From Ridgeia piscesae (taxonomy: Eukaryota > Annelida > Polychaeta > Sabellida > Siboglinidae), in the NCBI GenBank assembly GCA_025642075.2, contig JAODUO010000579.1:117001-181000 (forward strand): 64,000 bases of DNA, read 5' to 3'. The number at the start of each line of letters is the position of its first letter. Within the stretch, counting starts at the first letter, position 1. Under the pieces are notes generated by a model. The model saw only the letters and a list, made by a program, of their open reading frames with translations, searched no databases and was not told the DNA's origin. Below are positions 47,813 through 61,860 of the stretch, piece by piece. A program made the position numbers and the translations under genes.

Positions 47813-49590
47813 CCTGATTTGGAACATACTAAGTTGGTCCACTACTAAATCAACTGAGGATGGAATTTTAATGTGAAAATAATACACCCACCCTCCCTCC
47901 CCCTGTGCCCCCTGCACCCCCTGCGCCCCCAGCCACATGTCAGGTGAAATTAATTCTACTCAACAGATGACTGTCTACATTCTAGCCACACTAAGCCTCT
48001 TAGTGCTGTCAATCACTGGGGTGTTGATTGACAGGTTTATTGACATGGTGATTGACAGGTGAGACACAACTGATGTTTTACCCATGAACCTGCCAGATGA
48101 CACAAAGTAATACATTCAGTTTGGTAAATTTATTAATTTTTTGCTGTACCAAACTCCAGCTTCAATGCACTGCAGTTGACATGTATAAAGAAATTAGTAT
48201 TGTCAGATTATCACTGATTTCAGCAAGCATCGAATATAAGCAAGCTACTTGTTGCAACAAGAAACATTTATTACAGACATTTCACAACATAATATTACAC
48301 TGTTCTTTTAAGTTTAAACCATTTTGGAGATGCACTTACTGCAAACACCAGAGTTCACTAAGTCTTGCCACGAGGTATTGATGAAATCTGTACATCTACA
48401 TAAGCATATCAGTTTTGTACATAGGAGTTCTACATTGCACATGTACACTGAATTTGTACACTGGATTTATCCACCAGATTAGTGCACTGGGTTAGTACAA
48501 CGAACGTGTATGCAAGATCTGTATACAAAAAAAATTGCGTACAGCATCTACACTACAGACTTGCACATTGAATGGATATGTGCACCAGATTTGTACACAC
48601 AGTGCAACAGTGCCATGCACCAGTACAAACAGCACTACAGGACCAGAACAGTACACTTCTAGTTCTAGGAAGAACATATCCAGGAGTACACACTCAGTAG
48701 TCTACAGCTGAACAATGTCGAGATATATTACTATACATACTTACAGTATGTACAGTGTATGTTTACAAGTGCCACTGACTCACCTTACAACCAAACTGCA
48801 CTCAGACCCCAGCCCCACAACCCCACAAGATGCAGGGCTGGTACAAAAACAGTACATGTGATCTGCCCACCTGTCTGGTAATGCCTGTTGGAACTAGGAC
48901 GGAAGGTGTAAGTAAGACTTGAGGTGAGATATTGCAAGTGTAAGTCACCTACTGGTGATAACCTCAGCTGTGGCTCCGTAGGGGAGCACTTGTTTCTACT
49001 GTGTTGTATGCTCCGCAATTCATGTTGTTACAATTTTATTTCACATAAGCTTATTTAATAACTAAGATTTTGCCATATTAACTTTTACTTTTCAATTGAC
49101 TTAATGTATTTTAGATTTATTCTAACATTGTAAAATCTATGAATAGGGTATTAGCCTCCAACTTGATGGTGTATAAATAATTTATGAGCGTTTATCATTA
49201 CCGTTGTTATTATTACTTGTTACTTCATAGATCAGTGCAAGGTAGTCACTTTAGGATCGCTGCGTAAACATCTTCCTTCACATGACACATTCTATTGACA
49301 CTGAACATGAATGGTAACAAAATATTTCAAAATGACAATCTGCTTCAATTTGTGCTAACATATTAACCATGTATTTTTTATTTTATTTATGATCAACAGA
49401 AAAGTTCAAATACGTCAAAATGCATCAGGATGTAGTACTTTCAAGTCATCATCAAGATCCCTTTGACAAACTTTATCCACAGGTGACAAATATGTCAAGA
49501 TGGATGTTCATCTTTTTTACGATGCCTGCATGTCTACATGCATGTATGTATACATGCTTATGTACAGACATGCGTGTCTGTGTTCCAATA

Positions 49591-52307
49591 TAACTCATTG
49601 GCATGATACACTCACAGTAAACACTCTCCTTCCTACTTAACACACTGGCATGATACACTCACAGTAAACACTCTCCTAAACTCACAGTAAACACTCTCTC
49701 CTCCTTAACACACTGGCATGATACACTCACAGTAAACACTCTCCCTCCTACTTAACACACTGGCATGAACACTCACAGTAAACACTCTCTCCTACTTAAC
49801 ACACTGGCATGACACACTCACAGTAAACATCTCTCCACTTAACACCTGCAAACACTCAGTAAACACTCCCTCCACTAACACCGGCATGATACACTCACAG
49901 TAAACATCTCCTCCTATAAACATGGCATGAACACTCACAGTAAACACCTCCCTCCACTTAACCCTGGCATGATACACTCACAGTAAACACCTCCTCCACT
50001 TAACCCTGGCATGATACACTCACAGTAAACACCTCCCTCCTTAAACATGGCATGATACACTCACAGTAAACACTCCCTCCCCTTAACACATGGCATGATA
50101 CACTCACAGTAAACATCTCCTCCACTTAACACTGGCATGAACACTCACAGTAAACACTCCTCCACTTAACACGGCAGAACACTCCAGTAAACACTCCCTC
50201 CACTTAACACTGGCATATACACTCACAGAAACACTCTCCCTCCCCTTAACCATGGCATGATACATCACGTAAACACTCCTCCACTTAACACCTGGCATGA
50301 ACACTCACAGTAAACACTCCCTCCACTTAACACACTGGCATGAACACTCACAGTAAACATCCTCCCACTTAACACATGGCATGATACACTCCAGTAAACA
50401 CTCCCTCCCACTTAACACACTGGCATGATACACTCACAGTAAACACTCTCCTCCCACTTAACACACTGGCATGAACACTCACAGTAAACACTCTCCCTCC
50501 TCCTTAACACATTGGCATGAACACTCACAGTAAACACCTCCTTCCTACTTAACACATGGCATGAACACTCACAGTAAACACTCTCCCTCCTCCTTAACAC
50601 ATGGCATGATACACTCACAGTAAACATCTCCCTCCCACTTAACACACTGGCATGAACACTCACAGTAAACACCTCCCTCCACTTAACACCTGGCATGAAC
50701 ACTCACGTAAACACTCCCTCCCCTTAACACATGGCATGATACACTCACAGTAAACACTCCCTCCCACTTAACACACTGGCATGATACACTCACAGAACAT
50801 CTCCCTCCATTAACACTGCATGATACATCACGAAAATCTCTCCCACTTAACACACTGGCATGATACACTCACAGTAAACACTCTCCCTCCACTTAACACT
50901 GGCATGATACACTCACAGCTAAACACTCTCCCTCCCCCTACTTAACACACTGGCATGATACACTCACAGTAAACACTCTCCTCCACTTAACACACTGGCA
51001 TGATACACTCACAGTAAACACTCTCCCTCCTCCTTAACACATTGGCATGATACACTCACAGTAAACACTCTCCTCCTCCTTAACACATTGGCATGATACA
51101 CTCACAGTAAACACTCTCCCTCCTACTTAACACATGGCATGATACACTCACAGTAAACACTCTCCCTCCTACTTAACACACTGGCATGACACACTCACAG
51201 TAAACACTCTCCCTCCTACTTAACACGCTGGCATGATACACTCACAGTAAACACTCTCCCTCCTCCTTAACACATTGGCATGATACACTCACAGTAAACA
51301 CTCTCCTCCTACTTAACACACTGGCATGATACACTCACAGTAAACACGCTCCCTCCTACTTAACACACTGGCATGATACACTCACAGTAAACACTCTCCC
51401 TCCCACTTAACACACTGGCATGATACACTCACAGTAAACATGCTCCCTCCCACTTAACACACTGGCATGATACAGTCACAGTAAACACACTCCCTCCCAC
51501 TTAACACACTGGCATGATACTCACAGTAAACAAGCTCCCTCCCACTTAACACACTGGCATGATACACTCACAGTAAACATGCTCCCTCCCACTTAACACA
51601 CTGGCATGATACAGTCACAGTAAACACTCTCCCTCCCACTTAACACACTGACATGATACACTCACAGCAAATATTCTCCCTCCCACTTAACACACTGGCA
51701 TGATACACTCACAGTAAACACACTCCCTCCCACTTAACACACTGGCACGATACACTCACAGTAAACACGCTCCTTCCTACTTAACACACTGACATGATAC
51801 ACTCACAGTAAATACTCTCCCACCCACTTAACACACTGACATGATACACTCACAGTAAACACACTCCCTCCTACTTAATACACTGGCATGATACACTCAG
51901 GGTAAACACGCTCCCTCCTACTTAACACACTAGCATGATACATCACTGTAAACACACTCCCTCCTACTTAACACACTGGCATGATATACTCACAGTAAAC
52001 ATTCTCCCTCCCACTTAACACACTAGCATGATACACTCACAGTAAACACACTCCCTCCTACTTAATACACTGGCATGATACACTCACAGTAAACACGCTC
52101 CCTCCTACTTAACACACTGGCATGATACACTCACAGTAAACACACTCCCTCCTACTTAACACACTGGCATGATACACTCACAGTAAACACGCTCCCTCCT
52201 ACTTAACACACTGGCATGATACACTCCCAGTAAACACGCTCCCTCCTACTTAACACACTGGCATGATACACTCCCAGTAAACACACTCCCTCCTACTTAA
52301 TACACTG
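49591..52307. repeat. 47-bp minisatellite, about 58 copies (largest array)
   Basis: The unit is CTCACAGTAAACACTCTCCC followed by TCCTACTTAACACACTGGCATGATACA. The right part (about 51000-52300) is regular. The part from 49800 to 50900 is full of 1-3-base deletions that shift frame from copy to copy. Confidence 0.97.
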
Positions 52308-52999
52308 TGCAAATGTAAATGTACAGAACATGTTTGCGAGATAAATCACAGACTTATTAAATACAGTCATGGGGGGGCACTGTAGTAATACCATCAGCCC
52401 AGGCAACAAATGGCCCTCCACACCAGAACAAAACGTAAAACTAGCAAACGCTTACTTTTTCTACCAGGTAAACATATGGCATTTAAAAATGCACATTTGA
52501 TATCAATCCATGGTGACAAACAGCTTGAAACAGAACAGATTTTTAAACAACAGAAGATTGTCAGGATATGATCGTTTAGACGGCTTCCACAAGACAATGA
52601 CCAATGAAATTGGAGTGTTATCTCTTGTTCAGAACACAACTGATAGTGTCCGTGTGTAAAAAGTACAAGATGAGTGAGATGGCAGACCACTGCATTAGTA
52701 TAAACCCAGTGTTGTGAGGAGTGAGAGCACACTTACACTGGCAGGGCAGACAGATGGCACAAGGGGCCTCAAGGGGTCATCTCAAGCTGGCCACTCAGTG
52801 CAGCTGTAATCACTCACCCCTTGTCTACACCCCCACAGCCACCAGTGGAAGCCATGGGGGTCGACTCAAAACTGGCGATTACACAATTAGGGGAGTAGAT
52901 CTCAGCTTGATAGCTTGTGGTTAATCACAGAAGACTATAAAAATGTGAGTTTGTAGTTAAATCATTGCAAGGGATTGTGTAAGAATGTGTCTTTATTGC

Positions 53000-53098
53000 T
53001 GTGATTGATTTGAGTTGATTTGATTCTGCAGTGTGCTGGCAACATGTGGGAGAAGTATGCCCAGGTCTGATGTGGTTCTGGGAGGAGATGGTAAATAA
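53000..53098 (-). other. Possible 3' terminal exon signal, unconfirmed
   Basis: A strong acceptor TACCATCTCCTCCCAG (AG at 53080-53081) is followed on the minus strand by an open stretch reading TTSDLGILLPHVASTLQNQI and ending at a TAA. That stop overlaps a poly(A) signal, AATAAA, near 52996. It could be an alternative last exon giving a short isoform, but phase 2 at its start does not fit the phase-0 exon chain. Confidence 0.2.
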
Positions 53099-53235
53099 TC
53101 AATCACAGCAGTCTCCTGCCACCACAGCTTCCTGTCCATGGACTGGCTGACACACACGCATGAACACATGATACAATACACACATGTACTGGCTGACACA
53201 CACATGATACAACACGCGATACAACACATGATACA

Positions 53236-53370
<135 letters not shown>

Positions 53371-53384
53371 TACTGGCTGACACA

Positions 53385-53790
53385 CATTCATGCATGATAC
53401 ACCATACACACACGTGTACTGGCTGACACATATGCATGCATGAGATAACACGCACAGCAGGCTGAACGCACGCACACATGCATGCACACACAGTAGGCAT
53501 GCACACATGCACACACACATGCATGCACACATAATAGGTATGAACAAATGCACGCACACACACAGTAAGCACGCACATACACGCACACACACATACACTG
53601 TAGGCATGAACACATGCATGCACGCACACACACATGAATGCCTGCATGATGCACATTGCACAAACACGCTTGCATATGTATGCAGTAGGCTGCTACATAC
53701 ATACATACGTGGCATTACATAGTAATACATACACACACATGCTTGCATACACGTGCACATACTTTGTGTGCATGCATGCATGTGCTCATA
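53385..53790. repeat. Irregular CA/GCATG-rich simple sequence
   Basis: Degenerate mix of CACACA, GCATGCA and short spacers such as GTAGGCATG. It is probably a decayed microsatellite array. Confidence 0.8.
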
Positions 53791-54569
53791 TCTATCTACA
53801 TAGCATGTTTACTTTTCATTTTATCTATGACCCGCATTATATACAATTACTGAATACCACCCCACCCAGTGGGTAACAATGCAGCATTTGTTGTTACTGT
53901 AAAGGGTATTCATTTTACACTGGAAGAACCCAGGCCGCTTACATGATTACTGTGACAGCAACTATAATCACAGCACAATACCAGCAACAATGACACGTCC
54001 TTCCTAGACCACAAGACACTACAGCCAAGGGGGACAGATCACTATTATCACTTCCCTGCATACAAAACACATAAGGGCCTGAGATTCTGACGTATCACAG
54101 CATTTTTATGGAAATTACCCTGCATCAAGGTTCCAATATTTCCTGGCAGCATATCCTACTATAAAAAAGTGGTGGGTATTCAAGTTTGTACTGGATTTGT
54201 GTAGCATTAACATATTTCACAGTGTTAGTAAATGCTTCTCAGAGAATCTGAAATAGTGCTCGATTGAACATTTCTACCAGGATGTGATGTGTATAAGACT
54301 TATATAAGCATATAAGCACTTACTTAAATTAATCAAGTGCCTGAAGCTTATATTACAGTATCTTGTGAAAATGATCCACTTGTTAAAGGTTTCATTACTT
54401 CCCACTGGTCTCAACGAGTAATGGCCTAAGTAACTGATAATACTGATTACATGAATGTTCAAAGAATATTTTCTGGAATGTTGAACTGACGATCTGATCT
54501 CTCTGTACGTAAACCACAAGACTTACAATTTGAAGGTATCATAAAATCATGCGTGTAATTTCAGCAACA

Positions 54570-55100
54570 AACAAAACCAAGTTGTACCACCATCTACCAG
54601 TGGCACTGACTCTGGCGTTGATGTGGTAAAACACAAAAGTAATCGTCTACAATTTCAGACCCGTCACAACCAGTTCAAATCAAAGCGACAATCTGGCGAC
54701 TTGCTCACCCAGACCACAAGCAGGTGCCTCCCTGGCACAAATGCTCTCTGCATACACGCAGGTGTTAATTTTGGTTACCGCCCTCCGGGGAATATGATAG
54801 GCCGCCATTTCACAATGCTCCTTTCACACATCTACCATGCAATTTTTTCTCGCGCCATTACGGACAACGGTTTAAGTGAAGATGTTTTTTCCACTCACAT
54901 ATGGCATGGATTTAATTAGGCTGGAGTAAATGACTGCATGGGTACACGCACAAATATAACAGATGCCCTTACCGTACACAAAATTACTGATTTCACAAAA
55001 CATATTTTCTACTTTACAAACTGGCGACAGGGCAAAGAATTCCAATTGTGTACATTATGTTCTAAGTATTCAGCCACCATGGAACTGAGCTCAAATGTAC
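54570..55100. promoter_or_regulatory. Non-repetitive CpG-bearing stretch, candidate regulatory element
   Basis: Unique sequence with many CpGs, for example GGTTACCGCCCTCCGGGG and TCTCGCGCCATTACGGAC, plus ATTA cores (GGATTTAATTAGG). A 98-codon plus frame (54623-54919) runs through it with no splice or family support. It could also be a cryptic exon; I favour regulatory DNA. Confidence 0.3.
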
Positions 55101-55725
55101 AGCAGACAAATTACATATTTTGTTAATTAATTAACGTGGCTGTTACAAGTAAATTGGTGCAGGCAAGTGATAACTGTTTTCTGAATGTACTAATTAGTTG
55201 ACACATATGTTCCATAATTGTTGCCATAGCAGCAGGAATGTCACACGTCTCCACAAATTATCAGACAGTGACACCCCATGTTACATGTTCAGTTGTGAGA
55301 TTTCTGCCATGCTGTGCTGTGCCGTGGCGTCTAGTTGTAGTGTGTAAATCTTGTTATGCATATACGCCCCAGTAGACTGCACTCAAGTGTAAGCGCTGCA
55401 CAGCATAAATACAGTTTCCCAGACTCCCCTCCCCTCCCCACACATGTGCCCAGATCCAGCACTCCCAATTCCTGACGGCAGGGCAGGTTCACTGACCAAC
55501 CAAACCAGTAGACGTCACATCACATCAAGTGTAACAAACATCTACTTCACGCTACATCTGGGCCTCCCCATCTGGTTTATCTACGGTGCATTATTTTATG
55601 TCAACTATGCAATGTGTGTACAACAGCTTAAATAACATCTGAAGCCAGTTTAATTAGATCAAGTCTGCATGTTTGTTCAACTGGTCAAAACAACTGATTT
55701 TGATTACTACATCCAGTAACTTACA

Positions 55726-55783
55726 ACCATAGATATAAATAGAACACACCAGTCTACAGGGAAAGATTAATGATCTAACTCTG
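55726..55783 (+). repeat. Direct repeat pair, copy 1 (about 58 bp)
   Basis: It contains AGATATAAATAG, ACACACCAGT and GGGAAAGATTAATGATCTAA, repeated with small changes at 56219-56273. Confidence 0.75.
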
Positions 55784-56218
55784 CTTACAACTGATATCAA
55801 CCACTGAACCAAAATTCAGTCTCTGGCCCACCAGATTCATTGGTAAAGGTTTTTGAGAGAATAAAGTTTGGTGACAACATCAACTCATCAACTGACACCC
55901 AAGAAAAACAATAACATCACCTGTCCACACAAATGTTATATATAAAAACATCAAGTTATACAATATGACATAACGACTATCCTTCTGTCTGTACCACAAA
56001 CAGCACTCTACACTGACAGGTGTTTACTGTCTGTGCCTTTGTCTTACTTTACTGGCACACACCAGTAGTTCTCATGACAGGCACGTCTCACGCACTCACG
56101 AGAACGTCATGACTAGACTGGTACCACCTGGATCACTGACACGTGTGTAAGTGTGGGGACACATACAGACACATGCGTGTACTTACATGCACAATCATAT
56201 TTGTTCTTGTGTGGCTGA

Positions 56219-56273
56219 ACCTTAGATATAAATAGTACACACCAGTAGGGGAAAGATTAATGATCTAACTCTG
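56219..56273 (+). repeat. Direct repeat pair, copy 2 (about 55 bp)
   Basis: This is the same sequence as 55726-55783, lacking a few bases after ACACACCAGT. The two copies enclose about 435 bp of unrelated sequence. Confidence 0.75.
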
Positions 56274-56374
56274 TGGGTTGGACACATAAGTATCAAATGC
56301 ATGCAAGTGCATTTGTACACACATGTGCATGCATGTACGCACTCACACTTGTACGTACACATACATGCATGCAC

Positions 56375-56394
56375 GTATGCACGTATGCACGTAT

Positions 56395-56445
<51 letters not shown>

Positions 56446-56458
56446 CTCACGCACACAT
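56375..56458. repeat. (ACGC)n tetranucleotide repeat
   Basis: About 14 ACGC units follow GTATGCAC units. False Thr/His/Ala-rich frames arise from it. Confidence 0.95.
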
Positions 56459-56713
56459 TCCTCCAGCGACATGTGGTAGGCTATATGGGAGGAGCATGGT
56501 CTAGTCTGCCTGGCTTGACCACTGAATAGCCCAATATGCAGCCTGGCTGGCCACTGGTATCAGTGTCTTACTTGTCCACCAGTTGGTCACACATCACCAG
56601 TTGGTCAGTCAGCCACCAGTCTTTGTAGCCCAGTATATGACTCTGTTGAGTCCTCTTAGTCACATCCCACGAAATCTTTCTCACTCCACCAGTGACACAC
56701 ATATGGTGTCAGA

Positions 56714-56935
56714 TAACTATTTACTTCGGGCAGGGTCACATCACTATTTACTTCAGGCAGGGTCACATCACTATTTACTTCAGGCAGGGTCACATCACTA
56801 TTTACTTCAGGCAGGGTCACATCACTATTTACTTCAGGCAGGGTCACATCACTATTTACTTCAGGCAGGGTCACATCACTATTTACTTCAGGCAGGGTCA
56901 CATCACTATTTACTTCAGGCAGCATTACATCACTA
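56714..56935. repeat. 27-bp minisatellite, eight copies
   Basis: The unit ACTATTTACTTCAGGCAGGG plus TCACATC is nearly identical in all copies. Because 27 is divisible by three, each open frame becomes a nine-residue peptide repeat (for example VNSDVTLPE on the minus strand). These frames have no start or splice context that suggests a gene. Confidence 0.96.
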
Positions 56936-58529
56936 ACTTCTGATGATGTTAGATCACTATTTATACCCGGCTGGGACTGATCACTTACACATCGTGGGGT
57001 TAGTTCAATGTCTTTTTAGATCAAGGTTCGTAACACAACACTGGAATGAAGCATTAACATTTACCACAATAACACCCCTCCCAGCCAAGTGACACCCACT
57101 ACAGCAGGGTTTTTTTCATTTTACAGTCAGTAGCTCCTTCATTTAAAAAAATGTGCATACAGGGAGATAGATTTAAAATTTAGATAAAAAAATTAACCAT
57201 ACATGTTCATATGATGACAGAACTGTAAGCATTGCCAGGTGTTCATTCTGTTTGGGAGTACAATGTAATAGCATGTATACAAAGTAGGCTGTTCAATAAG
57301 CACACCAGGCTTGTTTAACCCCAACCTACCACCCCAACCACCCACCCCACTCACAAACACTAGCTAAGGCTCTACATATTAGTTACACATTTACCAAGTA
57401 AATGGTAGTTACACAGCCATCTGCACCATTACATACTGGTGAATGCTAATCAGAGCCAGCAGAAAGCATTACACTGGCTGGATGTCACAATTACCCTGTT
57501 ATTATTGACAACCACCATTATGATGATATCAGATGCACTGACTCCAATTCAATCTGCCCATACACAGGCTGTCTATGATAACATCATCACCTGATAGCAT
57601 GTCACAGAGCAAGCCCCAAGCCACACTTAAGCCCAGCCCATCCAATGGTTGCCCAATGAAAGCCCAATCACATCACCACTGACCATGGCACTCACACAGC
57701 GTGACAACCACCCTACTGTCATGCCATAGAAGCAAATCTTACCGTTATTCCACGAAAGCCCATCCAACTGTCATTCATTGGAGCCCATTCTACCGGCATT
57801 CCACGGAAACCCGCCTTCCTGACACTCCACAAAAGCTCACCCTATAGTCACTCGGACTGGGTTTTAGGTAATTTGATCACAATGCAACCACTGAACATAT
57901 CTTGAACACTTCAAGAGTGCTAGTGACATAAATGTTAGGAAATGTTGACACTACACGTCTTCCTCGATATGTGCTTGCTATGAAAACACTGTCAAGTGAC
58001 AATCACATCCAGGGCATCTACATCTAACCACACATCTAACCACACATCTCATCCCGCCTTATCAAGAACCTTGCCCAGTTCTTTAGTCAACCAGCTCAGC
58101 AACTTCAACAACTGCACGTGAAGCATGAGTGCACTAGATAGGAACGGACCGGTGAACATCTTCTATAATGCTAACAAATACACATCTGTTATTACAGCCC
58201 TGCTGTGGTAACACCCTGTGTTTTCTTTCTGACACGTGCCCTCTCCCTTCTTTCTGACACGTGCCCTCTCCCTCTCCCTTCTGCACTGCACCCACTGTGC
58301 CACTCATAACCTTGCCTTACCTCCCTGGGTCTTCACTTTCTACAGCTGCACTGCTCTATTTAGCAGCCGATCTCACTAAATAATTATTTAACTGAATTAC
58401 ATCAATCGCAGTCCGTTTGTCACTCCTGGGAAGGCAAAGAGAGATGTTTGCATTTTATGAGCCAATCCTTTAACCCTTTCATTCCGGTGTGTCTGGGCAG
58501 GTGGTGAGAAACTATAAAGGTTTACATAC

Positions 58530-58588
58530 CAGTGTGGGCGGCCCTGCTTAAACGTCCTACAACTTGAAACACAAGACGACGGACTTAC
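58530..58588 (-). other. Recursive splice site with adjacent 59-nt cryptic exon
   Basis: On the minus strand a strong pyrimidine tract (CTTTTCTCTCTGTTTACAG, AG at 58590-58589) is joined directly to GTAAGTCC (58588 onward). The acceptor and donor are fused, the defining form of a recursive splice site. A second donor, CACTG|GTATGT (GT at 58529-58528), follows 59 nt later, giving the layout of vertebrate recursive-splice exons. Read as an exon it encodes VSPSSCVSSCRTFKQGRPH in one frame, but 59 nt would shift the frame. It lies in the long intron upstream of the 330-nt exon. Confidence 0.5.
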
Positions 58589-60115
58589 CTGTAAACAGAG
58601 AGAAAAGGCAGTTAGAAAATGCAAAGGTGATAGGGTCATGTAAACAATAATACATCTTTTAAATAAATATTAACATAATATGCAATATCATGTATTTAAC
58701 AACATTTATGAAGACATATTGTGATTTTATTGTAGTAGTAATAATAGGTAACATCTACAGCATCAATATCCTCAGAAACCGAGCCCAGTGTCGCCGCATA
58801 CAAGCTATGCAAAGAAGACAATAACTGTTTATTTGTATTAAATATATTATTTTTGGTCCATATTAGTATTGCTTGACATTATCATCAAAAGCACGTTTGT
58901 TAACATTGCACTGCAAAATCATTCAGCCAATCAAGATTGCAAAGTGCAATGCAGACTAAATATTTGAAAATGTTAAACAAGTTTCTTGAAAGGTAATTTC
59001 AAACAATACTGGAACAAACATATCAGAAATGGCTGTGAATAGAAATTTATAATAAAGATTAAAGTATGTAGGCTTATATGGGTAGTGAGTGCACCCTCTG
59101 AGGACGAAAGAGCTGGAGGAATCTGGTCACCACAGAATTTAGGAGCTACTAGTACTTGGAGAGGGGGTGAACAAATCAGCTAAAAAATAATGTCCTTAGG
59201 CGGTGTTGTTTGGCCTGTGTAGGAATGTAGGGAGTAGCAACAACTTGTATTTATAGGAGTTTGTTGCAGTTAATCAATTATAAAAAATGTTTAAGCGAAA
59301 TATATGAATACTGATTAATTACAATAGACGCCGTTGTTTGAAACTGTTTCACTTATGGCAGATGTAAAACACTTAAGTCAATTTAAATATATTGGGGCTG
59401 CTCAAAAGTTCATCATAATTATTCGTTTATTTTTACACCATACAATTTGCAATTTTGAGCAATTCATCATGTGCTGAGATATAGTTCAATACATTGTATC
59501 CATCAATCTATCCAGTTGTGACACTGACATTAGTGTCAATGTCCATTGATATATGTTCTCGTCCTAAAGTGGCACCACAGTGTGATACTTGGTGACAACT
59601 GAACTGGACATTTGGTGGGTGGGTGACCAGACATTGTCACCTGGAAAACTTGTGTAACCACCCCCAACTTACCCTGCACCTTTGTTAGTTACCCCAGCAT
59701 GTAAACACACACACACAGGTACAAGGGTGTGTGTCTAATTGCATGTGAGACAAGAGAAGCTATGCCAGGTACAGTACACCTGTGGCTGCCACCACTGACA
59801 CCCCGGGGCACACACAAAGACACACACAGGAAGTGGCCCTGGCAATGAAGGGGTTAACACAGCAGCCTACTCTTGGGAAATGAATGGCATGGAGGAATGG
59901 GAGGGGCCTAATAGCTGGGATACCCCTGTCAGCAAACAATTCCCTCTCTTCCCTCTTCCGTCAACACACCTTACTAAGTCACTCCACACAACACGGTTAC
60001 TAATCCAGTCATTTAATTCCCCTGAATGATGTATATAATATTAATTTTATATAATATATAATACACGCGTACACACACACCAAACACCCACCACACACAC
60101 CACCACCACACAGCA

Positions 60116-60461
<346 letters not shown>

Positions 60462-60634
60462 GAATAAATATGTTGTATGTAAGCTGCCTGCTAAATAGCA
60501 TTTAATAAGTCTGGAACAGTAGTTACAATTTCAATGTTGCATCTGTTTTTGCCACCTACTGTGGTGACATGTGCCACTACCTGCGAATCCATTTGACAGT
60601 TGCCATACACACCTGACTGAAGGCTGGGGCAGAG

Positions 60635-60764
60635 TAACTCTGATTTAGCCAAATCTGAGACGTATGACCCTTATCTAGTACATTAAACATCCTACTCATT
60701 AACTCTGATTTAGCCAAATCTGAGATGTATGACCCTGATCTACTACATTAAACATCCTACTCAT
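60635..60764. repeat. 65-bp tandem duplication
   Basis: Two copies begin TAACTCTGATTTAGCCAAAT and end CATCCTACTCAT. They differ at about three positions, so the duplication is recent. Confidence 0.95.
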
Positions 60765-61559
60765 TACCCTCAGCCTCATGCAAGCTTCCTGATGACACAG
60801 AAAAGTTGATACTGGTCCACATCAAAAGAACACACCCCATTGACTGGCTTATCTCAAGCACTCTCACTGTGGACAATTCCCATCAGGCCAGGGCAGGGCA
60901 TCTACTCTCAGTTTATCTTGGCACCTTTGAAGTTAAGCAATTTCCAGGAAACCCATCTGTTACATTTATCTCTGTGGCTGCCAGTTCTGGGGAGAAAATA
61001 AATGATGTGGTTTGTCAAAGGGGTTGAGATGCACTTGACAAGATGGAGAGCCAGAAGATGAGTGGGGGGATACAACTTAGCAACAACGTCTTCTACCTGT
61101 CTCTTTGGTGTCTCTCCAAAGTTATACTTGTCCTAAAGCTATGTCAACACATAAACTCTTCATTTTCTTGCAAACTAGAATACACGTACGTATACATGGT
61201 TGGCAGCTGTGACAGTGGTCATTGTTAAACTTGCTGTCTGCGGTTGTATTTAATAACTGCAATGTTTTGTAGTAGTAGTGATTTTCAGTGAGCCCAAGTT
61301 CCAATGTTAGCATTTACTCTAAGGACAAAAAGTAAATCATAACTTAACGATCGAACCTGGATATGTTTTTTACTGGAGTAAGCAACAAATATGATGGTTC
61401 CTTTTATGATTTGCAAAATAAAGATGCAGGCATCATAACTTCCTTATTTATCCTGTTTATACATACAGACTATACATGACTGGCAAAATGTCCTACAGAC
61501 ACATCTTTTATTGTGATTGGAAAAAGCTGTTTCCCATTTCCCATATGTTTGATGAATCC

Positions 61560-61860
61560 ATGCCGAGTCGTAGCATCAGCAACTTGATATTAAAAAATAC
61601 CTAACAGCTGCAGTTTGACGCCTTTTCTCAGGACACAGCTGTGGATACAATATGTAATTTCTCAATTCCATGGGAACAATGGGTCGTATGACAAACACTA
61701 TTTCTTGATGAAGTCACTCGGTCTGTTTTTGTGGGATCATGTTTCTGGCCACGACGGCTGAACAAAAGACAGTGCGGTTCCCCTATCGACTGAAGTACAC
61801 CTCCTTGAATGGACAGGTGATCTTGTTTAACCACAACCACACCTGTTGCTAGGTAGATTC
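61560..61860. promoter_or_regulatory. Unique CpG-bearing stretch, weak regulatory candidate
   Basis: Non-repetitive sequence with CpGs such as CATGCCGAGTCGTAGC and GGCCACGACGGCTG. A 70-codon minus frame crosses it without splice support. Confidence 0.2.

Noticed and set aside
48330..48395. Possible exon FHQYLVARLSELWCL with donor GCA|GTAAGT
   Set aside because: The acceptor ATGTACAG lacks a pyrimidine tract and the phase does not fit.
58316..58352. Possible exon SSAAVESEDPGR with donor GGGAG|GTAAGG
   Set aside because: It has no adequate pyrimidine tract, and joining it to the segment at 58530-58588 creates a stop.
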